NCBI RefSeq assembly: GCF_009380165.1
Contig: NZ_WHUF01000005.1
Coordinates: 62,001 to 126,000 of the forward strand
Reading direction: 5' to 3'
DNA: 64,000 bases
Source: Rugamonas rivuli
GTDB lineage: Bacteria; Pseudomonadota; Gammaproteobacteria; Burkholderiales; Burkholderiaceae_D
Positions 1 through 7,697 of this stretch are shown piece after piece (positions within the stretch are counted from its first letter, which is position 1; every line of letters starts with the position of its first letter). Made by a program: the position numbers and the translations under genes. The notes below the pieces were generated by a model. The model was not told the origin of the DNA and searched no databases. It saw nothing but the letters and a program-made list of their open reading frames with translations.

Positions 1-47
1 AAGCTCAGGCCCAGGTACTCCTTATCCACGACAGTATCGATATTCAT
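1..47 (-). CDS. Start of a partial hypothetical protein
   Basis: Only the first 15 codons are in the window, reading leftwards from an ATG at 47 (MNIDTVVDKEYLGLS). A good ribosome binding site (AAGGAA) lies a few bases upstream of the ATG, which is the main reason to believe the start. The gene continues past the left edge, so no function can be given. It is divergent from the hybrid kinase at 272. Confidence 0.55.
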   Translation of the reverse strand, partial: MNIDTVVDKEYLGLS

Positions 48-162
48 GATGATTCCTTTCAGTTGGGTAGGCCGCCACTGTCGCAGTCCGCAGCGGCGGG
101 GTCTGTACGGAATCGAACACTCGCGCGGCGCCCCGCAGCCGCGTTCGATTGAACGGCCATTT

Positions 163-191
163 TTGACATTCATATATGCAATTGTTATCAT
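163..191 (+). promoter_or_regulatory. Sigma-70 promoter of the hybrid kinase gene
   Basis: TTGACA at 163-168 and TATCAT at 186-191 are separated by 17 bases: a perfect -35 and a good -10. Transcription would start near 198, giving a leader of about 75 bases before the GTG start at 272. The 48-271 gap holds nothing else convincing. Confidence 0.6.
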
Positions 192-271
192 GAAATGGTG
201 TCCACTACCCACTTCTCTGGCAGCTTTAAGGCCGCGAAGATTTCGCAGTTTCAGCATCGTGCAGAGACCCC

Positions 272-1894
272 GTGCCTAAAACAGAAAAACCCAAAATCCT
301 GGTGGTCAACGATGACGCGAACAGCCTGTTCGCACTGACCAGCCTGCTGACGCAGTGGGCGGAACAGGAATCCTACGAAGTGCTGGCGGCCCGCTCGGGC
401 CAAGAGGCGCTGCGCCAGGTGCTGATGCACGACTTCGCCGTGATCCTGCTGGACGTCAACATGCCCGGCATGGACGGCTTTGAAACCGCCGAAGCGATCC
501 ACCAGCGCGCGCGCTCGGCCGACATTCCCATCATCTTCATCACCGCCTTCCTGGCCGACGAACTCGACCGGCTGAAGGCTTACCAGCGCGGGGCCGTCGA
601 CTTCCTGTTCACGCCGGTGATCCCGCAAATCCTGTACGCCAAGATCTCGGTGTTCGTGGCGCTGGCGATGAAGAACGAGGAATTGAAAAAGCAGGCCCGC
701 CAGCTGAGCCTGCGCACCACCGAGCTGACCGCCGCCAACCAGAAACTCACGCGCGAGATCGAGGAACGGCAGTCGGCCGAACGGCAGAACCACGCCAAGG
801 ACGAGTTCCTGGCCATGCTGGGCCACGAGCTGCGCAATCCGCTGTCGGCCATCAGCAGCGCGGCCTCGCTGATCGGCCTGCCCGGCGTATCGGCCGACGG
901 CGTCACGCGCGCCAAGAAAATCATCCAGCGCCAGAGCCAGCACCTGGGCCGCATCGTCGACGACCTGCTGGACCTGTCGCGCGCGATGTCGGGCAAGATC
1001 CTGCTCAACCGCGCGCCGCTGGACCTGGCGGCGCTGGTCGCGGCCTCGCTGGAAACCTACCGCGCCACCGGCCGCAGCGCCGACTACCAGCTGGAGCAGG
1101 ACCTGGACCAGGGCTGGGTCGACGGCGACGCCACCCGGCTGGAGCAGATCACCAGCAACCTGATCGACAACGCCCTCAAGTACACGCCGTCCGGCGGCCG
1201 CATCGAAGTGCGCACCTGGACCGAGAACGACGACGTCGTGCTCAGCGTGCGCGACACCGGCGTCGGCATCGCCGCCGACCTGCTGCCGCATGTGTTCGAC
1301 GTGTTCGTGCAAGGCTCCAGCACGCTGGACCGTTCGCAAGGCGGGCTGGGCATCGGGCTGTCGCTGGTGCGCCGCCTGGCCGACCTGCACGGCGGCGAAG
1401 TCACCGCCGCCAGCAAGGGCCCCGGCGGCGGCAGCACCTTCACGCTGCGCCTGCCGCGCATCGAACACCAGGCGGCGCCGGCGCCGCAACCGGCCGAGGC
1501 CGGCGGCGAGCACGGCCTGCCCAGCGTGCTGCTGATCGAGGACAACGACGACGGCCGCGAAATGATGACCATGATGCTCGGCTGTTACGGCTACGAAGTG
1601 CAGTCGGCGGCCGACGGCAACGAAGGCGTGGCAGCCGCCGTGCGCCGCCGGCCGGACGTGGCGCTGGTCGACATCGGCCTGCCCGGCATCGACGGCTACG
1701 AGGTCGCGCGCCGCCTGCGCGCCGACCCCGCCACCGCCGGCATCCGCCTGATCGCGCTGACCGGCTACGGCCTGGCCGACGATCTGCGGCGCGTGATGGA
1801 AGCCGGTTTCGACCGCCATCTGGTCAAGCCGGTCGACATCGATCAGTTGATGGAAGTGATAGGCGCTTGCGTGCCGGTGCCCGTCAAGCAGTGA
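272..1894 (+). CDS. Hybrid sensor histidine kinase (REC-HisKA-HATPase-REC)
   Basis: A soluble two-component protein of 540 residues with no membrane segment. Order: receiver domain (about 8-125, Asp61), coiled linker (135-172), HisKA with the phosphorylated His185 in GHELRNPL, an ATPase domain with N box (NLIDNALKY, 296-304), DTGVGIA and GLGIGLSLV motifs, then a second receiver (about 418-535, Asp467, Lys519). The first receiver has Thr-Pro where most receivers carry the conserved Lys-Pro (DFLFTPV), so its phospho-signalling may be altered; the second keeps Lys519. Signal is probably received by the N-terminal receiver from another kinase and passed to His185 and Asp467. Start is GTG at 272 with only a weak ribosome binding site. 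It precedes a second kinase at 1975. Architecture is certain, pathway unknown. Confidence 0.9.
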   Translation: MPKTEKPKILVVNDDANSLFALTSLLTQWAEQESYEVLAARSGQEALRQVLMHDFAVILLDVNMPGMDGFETAEAIHQRARSADIPIIFITAFLADELDRLKAYQRGAVDFLFTPVIPQILYAKISVFVALAMKNEELKKQARQLSLRTTELTAANQKLTREIEERQSAERQNHAKDEFLAMLGHELRNPLSAISSAASLIGLPGVSADGVTRAKKIIQRQSQHLGRIVDDLLDLSRAMSGKILLNRAPLDLAALVAASLETYRATGRSADYQLEQDLDQGWVDGDATRLEQITSNLIDNALKYTPSGGRIEVRTWTENDDVVLSVRDTGVGIAADLLPHVFDVFVQGSSTLDRSQGGLGIGLSLVRRLADLHGGEVTAASKGPGGGSTFTLRLPRIEHQAAPAPQPAEAGGEHGLPSVLLIEDNDDGREMMTMMLGCYGYEVQSAADGNEGVAAAVRRRPDVALVDIGLPGIDGYEVARRLRADPATAGIRLIALTGYGLADDLRRVMEAGFDRHLVKPVDIDQLMEVIGACVPVPVKQ

Positions 1895-1974
1895 CCGCTT
1901 GCCATAGTGCGCCATGACTTGCAAAGCTCGGGTATGATCCGCAAAAGTCCGCAAAGTCCGCCCAGAGAGAAACC

Positions 1975-2694
1975 ATGTCGCCACAAGAACAGCACCAAGA
2001 ACACCACCAGCAGGACACTCTGCGCAGCGCCGACCTGAGCGACCTGCTCGGCCACGTCCACACCTGCTGGGACAACGAACGGCGCTCGCTGTCGCGCCAG
2101 CTGCACGACAGCCTGGGCTCGTCGCTGACGGCGCTGACCATGCACCTGGGCCTGCTGATGCAGAAGATGCCGCAGGAGCCGGCCTTGCAGGACCGCGCCG
2201 CCCACATGAAGCAGCTGCTGCTGCAAATCGTCGAAACCAACCGCCAGATGCAGATCAAGCTGTGGAACGACAAGCTCGAATTCCTCGGCGTGCGCGTGGC
2301 GCTGAGCGAGGCGGTCGAGCAGTTCGGCCAGCAGCACAAGATCGCCGCCCGCTGCAGCCTGCCCGAAGACGAACTGAGCTGCCCGCGCAGCCACGGCATC
2401 GTGCTGCTGCACACGCTGGAGGAAGCGCTGCGCAACATCATCGCGCACGCGCAGGCGACCGAGGTCGACGTCATCGTCGACGACAACGAGGATGAAGTCA
2501 TGCTGACGGTGAAGGATAACGGCGTCGGCCTGAGCGGGCCGGTGGCGGCCGCGCTGGAACGCATCGGCGACAAGTTCGGCCTGCGCACGGCGCGCGAACG
2601 GGCCGCCTACCTGGGCGGCACGCTGACGCTGTCGGCCGGCGCCGAACGCGGCGTCACGCTGACGATGGTGCTGCCCAAGCCGCCGGCAAGCTGA
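1975..2694 (+). CDS. NarL-class sensor histidine kinase (HisKA_3), soluble
   Basis: 239 residues. The phosphoacceptor motif is RQLHDSLGSSL with His44, typical of HisKA_3 kinases that partner with LuxR-type response regulators. A HATPase domain follows (EEALRNIIAHA, VKDNGVGL, FGLRTARERA). There is no transmembrane or sensory domain, so it is cytoplasmic and must receive its signal from another protein; the hybrid kinase 80 bases upstream on the same strand is an obvious candidate. No LuxR-type regulator is adjacent, so it is an orphan in this window. The ATG at 1975 follows AGAGAGAAACC, a reasonable ribosome binding site. Family call is firm; partner and target genes are not known. Confidence 0.85.
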   Translation: MSPQEQHQEHHQQDTLRSADLSDLLGHVHTCWDNERRSLSRQLHDSLGSSLTALTMHLGLLMQKMPQEPALQDRAAHMKQLLLQIVETNRQMQIKLWNDKLEFLGVRVALSEAVEQFGQQHKIAARCSLPEDELSCPRSHGIVLLHTLEEALRNIIAHAQATEVDVIVDDNEDEVMLTVKDNGVGLSGPVAAALERIGDKFGLRTARERAAYLGGTLTLSAGAERGVTLTMVLPKPPAS

Positions 2695-2698
2695 ACTG

Positions 2699-4009
2699 CT
2701 AGTGCAGCTTGACCAGCGGCGTGCTGCGCTTGATCAGGAAGCGCGCCAGCGCCAGCACGGCGGTGCGCACCGTGCCGAGCACGGCGCGGTGGTGCATCAG
2801 GTGCAGGCTGACGTACATCAGCCGCGCCACCATGCCGTCGACGAACCAGCTTAGCCCCTTCAACGATCCCATCAGGCTGCCCACCGACGTGGTCTGGCCG
2901 AACGACACCAGCGAACCGTAGTCGCGGTAGACGTAGGGCCGCTCCTGCGGCGGCCTGCCCTGCCGGCGGCGCAGGAAGTGCGCGGCCAGATAGTCGGCCT
3001 GCTGGTGCGCGGCTTGCGCGCGCGGCGGCACCAGCTTGCCGTCCGGCCCGGCGCAGGCGGCGCAATCGCCCAGCGCGTAGATGTCCGCATGGCCTTTGAC
3101 GGCCAGGCGGGCGTCGACGTCGAGCTGGCCCGACTTCACTGTCGGCAGGCCCAGCTGCGCGAGAAAATCCGGCGCCTTGATGCCGGCCGCCCACACCACG
3201 ATCTGTGCCGGATAAACGGTGTCGCCGGCCGTGACGGCATCGGCGCCGATGGCTGTGACGCGGGTGTCGGTGACGACCTTGACGGCGCGCTGGTGCAGCA
3301 GCTCCAGCGCCGCCGTCGACACCTTTTCCGGCAACGGCGCCAGGATGCGCGGCGCGCCTTCCAGCAACGTGATGCGCACGTCGCGCTCGGCTTTCAATTG
3401 GCGGAAACCGTAGGCGGCATATACGCCGCTGGCTTCGCGCAATTCCGCCGCCAGCTCGACGCCGGTGGCGCCGCCGCCGATGATGACGATGTCGACGCCG
3501 GCCTCGGGGCGCGTGCTTTTCTGCAGCTCGGCCTGGGTCAGCAGCTTGAGCAGCGTCAGGCGGAAACGCTCGGCGTCCTCGGTGGCGTTCAGGGAAATGG
3601 TGTGTTCGGCCGCGCCGGGCACGCCGAAATAATTGGAGGTGCTGCCGACCGCCAGCACCAGCGATTCATAGCCGATGCGGCGTTGCGGCAGCACTTCTTC
3701 GCGCTCGGCCTGGCCGGTCGTGCCGCTGTAGATGGCGCCGACGGTCAATTGCCGCTGCGCCGCGTCGAGCGCCAGCATCGGCCCGTAGACGAAGGTGAAG
3801 CCGTTGTCATGCGCCAGCATCTGGTAGGACAGGCCTTCCTGGTGCACGTCCAGCGTGCCGGCCGCCACCTCGTGCAGCGACGGTTTCCAGATATGGAACA
3901 GGCGGCTGTCGACCAGCGTGACCGCCTGCGGCCCCAGTTTGCGGCCGAGTTTGCAAGCGAGCTCCAGCCCGCCCGCCCCGCCGCCTACGATCAAGATGTT
4001 GCTCTGCAA
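2699..4009 (-). CDS. ndh: Type II NADH dehydrogenase / FAD-dependent oxidoreductase
   Basis: 436 residues. An N-terminal FAD-binding Rossmann motif (ILIVGGGAGGLELA, residues 5-18), a second NAD-binding motif in the middle (VVIIGGG-ATGVELAAEL) and the FAD-site motif YALGDCAAC are those of NDH-2, the single-subunit, non-proton-pumping NADH:quinone oxidoreductase on the inner face of the membrane. Length matches the family (about 430). The C-terminal part, rich in hydrophobic and basic residues, fits membrane attachment. It converges with the kinase at 2694 with a four-base gap. The alternative, another pyridine nucleotide-disulfide oxidoreductase acting on quinones, cannot be excluded from sequence alone. 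Confidence 0.88.
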   Translation of the reverse strand: MQSNILIVGGGAGGLELACKLGRKLGPQAVTLVDSRLFHIWKPSLHEVAAGTLDVHQEGLSYQMLAHDNGFTFVYGPMLALDAAQRQLTVGAIYSGTTGQAEREEVLPQRRIGYESLVLAVGSTSNYFGVPGAAEHTISLNATEDAERFRLTLLKLLTQAELQKSTRPEAGVDIVIIGGGATGVELAAELREASGVYAAYGFRQLKAERDVRITLLEGAPRILAPLPEKVSTAALELLHQRAVKVVTDTRVTAIGADAVTAGDTVYPAQIVVWAAGIKAPDFLAQLGLPTVKSGQLDVDARLAVKGHADIYALGDCAACAGPDGKLVPPRAQAAHQQADYLAAHFLRRRQGRPPQERPYVYRDYGSLVSFGQTTSVGSLMGSLKGLSWFVDGMVARLMYVSLHLMHHRAVLGTVRTAVLALARFLIKRSTPLVKLH

Positions 4010-4042
4010 ACGTGTCTCCTGTAGGCGGCCGGCGCCGCGTGG

Positions 4043-4528
4043 TCAGTCCTTGTTGTGGCCGTTGCCATGGCCTTTGCCGTGGCCCTTGCCGTGGTCGTCG
4101 TCGCCGCGATCGTCGCGGCGGTCGTCGCGACGGTCATCACGGCGGTCGTCCCGTCGTTCATCGCGGCGGCCTTCGCGATAGGCATCGCCGTGACGCTCGC
4201 GATAGCGCGGCACGTATTGGTTCTGGTACCAGCCATCCTGGACGAAATACACGCGCTGGCCGCAGGCGTTGTAGGCGCCGCAGTGCTTGTCCCAGTGCTT
4301 GGCATGGCCGGGCGGCACGCGCAGGTAGATAGGCGCGGTCTCGATGTAGCGTACCGGGCGCTGGACCAGCACCGGCTCGCGGTAAATCACCTGCGGGCGC
4401 GGATAATCGCCGATGTCGAGGCGGCCGTAGAAGCCGGGCTGGCCGATGCTGATGGAGACGCCGACGTCCTGGGCGAACGCTGCGGAGGACAGTGCCAGCA
4501 AGCTGGCGGCAAGGATCTTGGCTTTCAT
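4043..4528 (-). CDS. Exported basic/acidic repeat protein, unknown function
   Basis: 161 residues from the ATG at 4528, chosen because a signal peptide starts there (MKAKILAASLLALSSAAFAQ) and GAAGG stands just upstream. The mature part has a Tyr/Pro-rich segment with two cysteines (KHCGAYNACGQ), then a run of Arg-Arg-Asp-Asp tetrapeptides and a His-Gly-Lys-Gly tail ending HNKD. The His-rich tail suggests metal binding and the charged repeats suggest disorder; both are inference. Related YXWGXW-like small periplasmic proteins occur in betaproteobacteria, but I cannot name a family. It lies 33 bases downstream of the ndh start, same strand, possibly in one transcript with it. Confidence 0.75.
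   Translation of the reverse strand: MKAKILAASLLALSSAAFAQDVGVSISIGQPGFYGRLDIGDYPRPQVIYREPVLVQRPVRYIETAPIYLRVPPGHAKHWDKHCGAYNACGQRVYFVQDGWYQNQYVPRYRERHGDAYREGRRDERRDDRRDDRRDDRRDDRGDDDHGKGHGKGHGNGHNKD
4109..4168 (-). repeat. 12-base coding tandem repeat (RRDD/RRDE)
   Basis: Five consecutive 12-base units encode RRDE followed by four RRDD tetrapeptides inside the preceding gene, with a further RGDD after them. Units are near-identical at DNA level, so copy number may vary by slippage. Confidence 0.7.
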
Positions 4529-4638
4529 GGTTGCCTTCTTTTCTTGTAATCGTGGCTGAGCGAACTTGCTCACTTGAAATCGTACCAAAGCCCCAGGCGA
4601 CTATCCGTACGCTAGCGTACACAATTCGCCACAATCTC

Positions 4639-5394
4639 TCACCATAGTTGCGCCAACGGCAATACCACACCGCTAAAGAACGCCCAATCCGGCGACGCGT
4701 GGTTCAATCCATGGGCCATGCCGAAGTCCACGGTCAAGCGCTTGCTGGGGCTGTAGCTGAGGGCCACCAGCACTTGCGCGGTGCTGTCGGCGCCGCTGCG
4801 GCGGGTGCCCGACCATTCGCCGGTCACGCCCCAGCGCTCGCTGATCAGCGTGGAAAACGAGGCCGACAAGCCGGTCTGGGTCCTGCCCGTGCCGGCGTCA
4901 TGCGCACCCAGCCGGGTGGCGTTGAGGTTGGCGTCCATGTGCACGGTGCCGATGTCCTTGCTGCAGATGCCGTTCAGGCTGTAGTCGGCGCGGCCGCTGC
5001 CGATGCTGTCCTTGGCGGTTGGCGCCTTGGCGCCCAGCTCCAGGCCCAGCGCGCTGCCCTCGTCGAGGATGAAGGCGCGCTTGAGCACGAACAGCGTATC
5101 GCCGATGCCGCGCGCGCGGCCGCCGTCGCCGTCCGGCGCGGACACCAGGCCCTCGCCGCTGAGCACCACGCCCCATTGCTCGTTGAAACCCAGCTTCAGC
5201 GCATATGGCAGGCTGTTGCGGCGGCCGTCGTCGGACTTGCTGCTCAAGCCGCCCAGCTCCAGCTCCAGCTGGCCGGCCGCGGGCAGTTGCGCAGGACTGG
5301 AGACCGACGGCCGGTAAGGCGTGATGGGCGGCCCGTCCTGGGCCTGGCACAGCAGCGGCAGCAGACTAAGTGCGGCGGCAAGATACGTTTTCAT
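4639..5394 (-). CDS. Outer-membrane beta-barrel-like protein (transporter-like family)
   Basis: 251 residues with a clear signal peptide (MKTYLAAALSLLPLLCQAQ) and alternating hydrophobic/polar strands to an aromatic C-terminal residue (LPLAQLW), the usual signature of an outer-membrane barrel. The pattern of strands (LELELGGLSSKSDDGRRN, LPYALKLGF, WGVVLSGEGL) resembles the MetA/phenol-degradation transporter-like barrels of unknown substrate. ATG at 5394 has AGGAGCT upstream. It sits between two unknown minus-strand genes, and nothing in the neighbourhood tells the substrate. Family assignment is moderate. Confidence 0.65.
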   Translation of the reverse strand: MKTYLAAALSLLPLLCQAQDGPPITPYRPSVSSPAQLPAAGQLELELGGLSSKSDDGRRNSLPYALKLGFNEQWGVVLSGEGLVSAPDGDGGRARGIGDTLFVLKRAFILDEGSALGLELGAKAPTAKDSIGSGRADYSLNGICSKDIGTVHMDANLNATRLGAHDAGTGRTQTGLSASFSTLISERWGVTGEWSGTRRSGADSTAQVLVALSYSPSKRLTVDFGMAHGLNHASPDWAFFSGVVLPLAQLW

Positions 5395-5448
5395 GGCAGC
5401 TCCTGGTTAGGCTATGGCGCCAGCGTAGCACGCCATCAGACTCAACCG

Positions 5449-7011
5449 CTACCCCTTCAACAGCTCGGTGTCGAGCTGGCGGATGGCGGCCTGGGCCTGG
5501 GTGATGACACGGTCGGCGATGCGCTGGCGCATGCCGGGCACGCGGCCGGCCGCTTCCGCCTCCAGCAACAGGGGCGTCAGCAGTTGCAGCGCCGAGTCGT
5601 GGAAGCCTTGCGCCACCTGGTCCAGCTGGGCGTTGAAACTCAGCTCGGCCGCCTGCAGCTGCTTGCGCAGCTCGGCCTCGAAGGCGGCGCGCTTGTCGCG
5701 GATTTCCGTGCGCTTGCGCTTGCCGCCGTCGCTGAACCATTTGAACGCGCCCGCCAGCAGCACCGCGCCGCCGACAAACGGCGCCACCGGCGCCACCACC
5801 GGCAGCACCACCGCCGCGCCGATCAGGTAGGCGGCCGTACCGGTGCCGGCCGCGACCACCGCACCGCTCATCAGGGTGACGTTGGCCGCCGTATCCACGC
5901 TGTTGACGATGCGCGTGCCCACCCGCAGCCGCGGCATCAGCTTGGCCAGCGTCGAGTGGTGCTGACGCTGGAACACCGACGATTGATTCAGCCGCATCGC
6001 CTGCTGGAACAGCCGCAGGTCTTCCTGCATCAGGTGCAGCGCCTGCTCCTTGCGGCGCACGATGCGGTCCAGCCGCCGCTCCATCTCCTGCCCGAACTGC
6101 TGGCGGCCCATGCTGGCCCACACATCCTCGTCTTTCCACTGGTCGGTGTTGAGGCGATCAGTGATCGCCAGCTCGATGGCGTTGCCGGCATCGTGCACGG
6201 CGTCGTCGATTTCCTCCAGCAGCAGTTGGCGCTCGTAGGCGATGCGCTGGTCCACCAGCGTCAGGCGTTGCAGCACCTGGTTCTTCAGGTCGTTGGCGGC
6301 GCTGATCAGCGTGGCGGCCATGGCCTCCCCCACCGACAGCATGCGCGCCTGCTCCAGATAGACGTTGATGTCGTGCGCGATGGCGGCCGTGGTGCTGCCC
6401 ACCAGTTCGCGCAGCTGAAGATGGTCGATGTCGCCGGACTGGAAATTGCGCGCGTGCTCGACCAGCACCGGCTGCCCCGTATGGCGGCCGAAGTCGGCCA
6501 CGGCGTCGGCCAGCGAGCGGCCGCGCACCAGGCGGCGGGCCTGCTCACCCAGGTTGGCGAGGATGCCGCGCTCTTCGGTGGGCGGCAGCCGGTTCAGGTC
6601 TTCGGGCGACAGCCGGGCCGACAAGGCCTTGGCCAGGCGCTGCGCCAGCGCGCGGGCGTCGGCGCCGTGCAGCGCCAGCAGCGGGATGGTCATGCTGAGG
6701 GCGTTTTCGCGCGCGGCCTGGTCGATGCCGCCGCTGCTGCGGCTCAGCGCATTGAGCGCCCAGTCGACGTCCACGCCCGATTCGATGGCGTTCAATACCA
6801 GCGCGGTGAAGACTGCGGAGGATTTGCCGTCGCCGGCGATGTCGGTGACGGCGGCGAACTGGGCCAGCGTGAGGCTGCCCTCGTTGCCGGCGATGGCGCC
6901 GACCGCGCGCGCGTAGGCCGAGCTGAAGCTCTGGTCGCTGGACATATGCTCGTCCAGCGTATGCACGCTGACCACATGGGTGCTGCCTGGAGTACCGTGC
7001 TGATTGTTCAC
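5449..7011 (-). CDS. Large helical protein with central membrane hairpin, unknown
   Basis: 520 residues starting at GTG 7011 behind GGAGC. Residues about 180-360 are strongly helical and charged, followed by two hydrophobic Gly/Ala/Val/Pro-rich segments (about 375-435, ending VLLAGAFKWF) that would form a membrane hairpin, then a second coiled-coil region to the C-terminus. Two long helical stalks around a hydrophobic paddle recall the non-GTPase part of bacterial dynamin-like proteins, but no P-loop is present here or next door, so this is only a resemblance. No signal peptide. It is alone on its strand between the barrel protein and lrp. Confidence 0.6.
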   Translation of the reverse strand: MNNQHGTPGSTHVVSVHTLDEHMSSDQSFSSAYARAVGAIAGNEGSLTLAQFAAVTDIAGDGKSSAVFTALVLNAIESGVDVDWALNALSRSSGGIDQAARENALSMTIPLLALHGADARALAQRLAKALSARLSPEDLNRLPPTEERGILANLGEQARRLVRGRSLADAVADFGRHTGQPVLVEHARNFQSGDIDHLQLRELVGSTTAAIAHDINVYLEQARMLSVGEAMAATLISAANDLKNQVLQRLTLVDQRIAYERQLLLEEIDDAVHDAGNAIELAITDRLNTDQWKDEDVWASMGRQQFGQEMERRLDRIVRRKEQALHLMQEDLRLFQQAMRLNQSSVFQRQHHSTLAKLMPRLRVGTRIVNSVDTAANVTLMSGAVVAAGTGTAAYLIGAAVVLPVVAPVAPFVGGAVLLAGAFKWFSDGGKRKRTEIRDKRAAFEAELRKQLQAAELSFNAQLDQVAQGFHDSALQLLTPLLLEAEAAGRVPGMRQRIADRVITQAQAAIRQLDTELLKG

Positions 7012-7098
7012 ACTTGCTCCACTTCGTAAATAATGCCGTTATGGCATTTTAACTGAAGCGGCGCGATTGCTGCGTTAGCTGGCGAACGGCCAGGCGGC

Positions 7099-7596
7099 TC
7101 AACCTGGCGATACCTCGGTCGACAGTATCAGCGTCTCCTTGATCTCCTCCATCACGACATAGCTTTTCGACTGCGCCGCCCCAGGCAAACTGAGCAGCAT
7201 ATCGCCCAGCAGCTTGCGGTACTCGGCCATCTCGTGGATGCGCGCCTTGATCAGGTAATCGAAATCGCCCGACACCAGATGGCACTCCTGCACCTCCGGA
7301 ATGCGCAACACCTCGCGCCGGAACTGCTCGAACACCGGCCCGGACTTCTGGTTCAGCGTGATCTCCACGAACACCAGCAGCTTGGCCCCCAGCGCCGGCG
7401 GATCGATGCGCGCGTGATAGCCGGTGATCACCCCGTCGCGCTCCATGCGCTTGACCCGCTCGATGGCCGGCGTGATCGACAAGCCCACCTGCTCGCTCAA
7501 GTCCTTCATCGAGATCCGCCCATCCTCCTGCAAGATGCGCAATATCTTTCTGTCCAGTTTATCGAGGCTGCGGACCGATTCCTTTTGAATTCGCAT
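7099..7596 (-). CDS. Lrp/AsnC-family transcriptional regulator
   Basis: 165 residues: N-terminal winged helix-turn-helix (LDKLDRKILRILQEDGRIS, then LSEQVGLSITPAIERVKRME) and a C-terminal RAM ligand-binding domain (VFVEITLN, HLVSGDFDYLIKARI). Length is typical for Lrp. It is divergent from dadA with about 100 bases between the starts; Lrp-type activators of D-alanine catabolism (DadR/Lrp) are classically found in this position, so control of dadA in response to an amino acid is the natural inference. ATG at 7596. Confidence 0.9.
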   Translation of the reverse strand: MRIQKESVRSLDKLDRKILRILQEDGRISMKDLSEQVGLSITPAIERVKRMERDGVITGYHARIDPPALGAKLLVFVEITLNQKSGPVFEQFRREVLRIPEVQECHLVSGDFDYLIKARIHEMAEYRKLLGDMLLSLPGAAQSKSYVVMEEIKETLILSTEVSPG

Positions 7597-7661
7597 GAAA
7601 ATCCACTGAATTTATCAAGTTATACAGTAACAAATACTAGTGATACAAGCATACCATAGCG

Positions 7662-7686
7662 GAATATCTGGTATTCAATAATATTC
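7662..7686. promoter_or_regulatory. Inverted repeat in the lrp-dadA intergenic region
   Basis: GAATAT (7662-7667) and ATATTC (7681-7686) form a perfect inverted repeat with a 13-base AT-rich spacer, just upstream of the dadA ribosome binding site (GGGGGA). It is a plausible Lrp operator; AT-rich imperfect palindromes are usual for this family. Not proven. Confidence 0.35.
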
Positions 7687-7697
7687 GGGGGACTGTC

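Noticed and set aside
251..1984. 577-codon open frame antisense to the hybrid kinase
   Set aside because: Third-position GC makes long antisense frames open in this genome; the plus-strand protein has all kinase motifs, and this one is Ala/Gly/Val/Gln/His-rich without domains.
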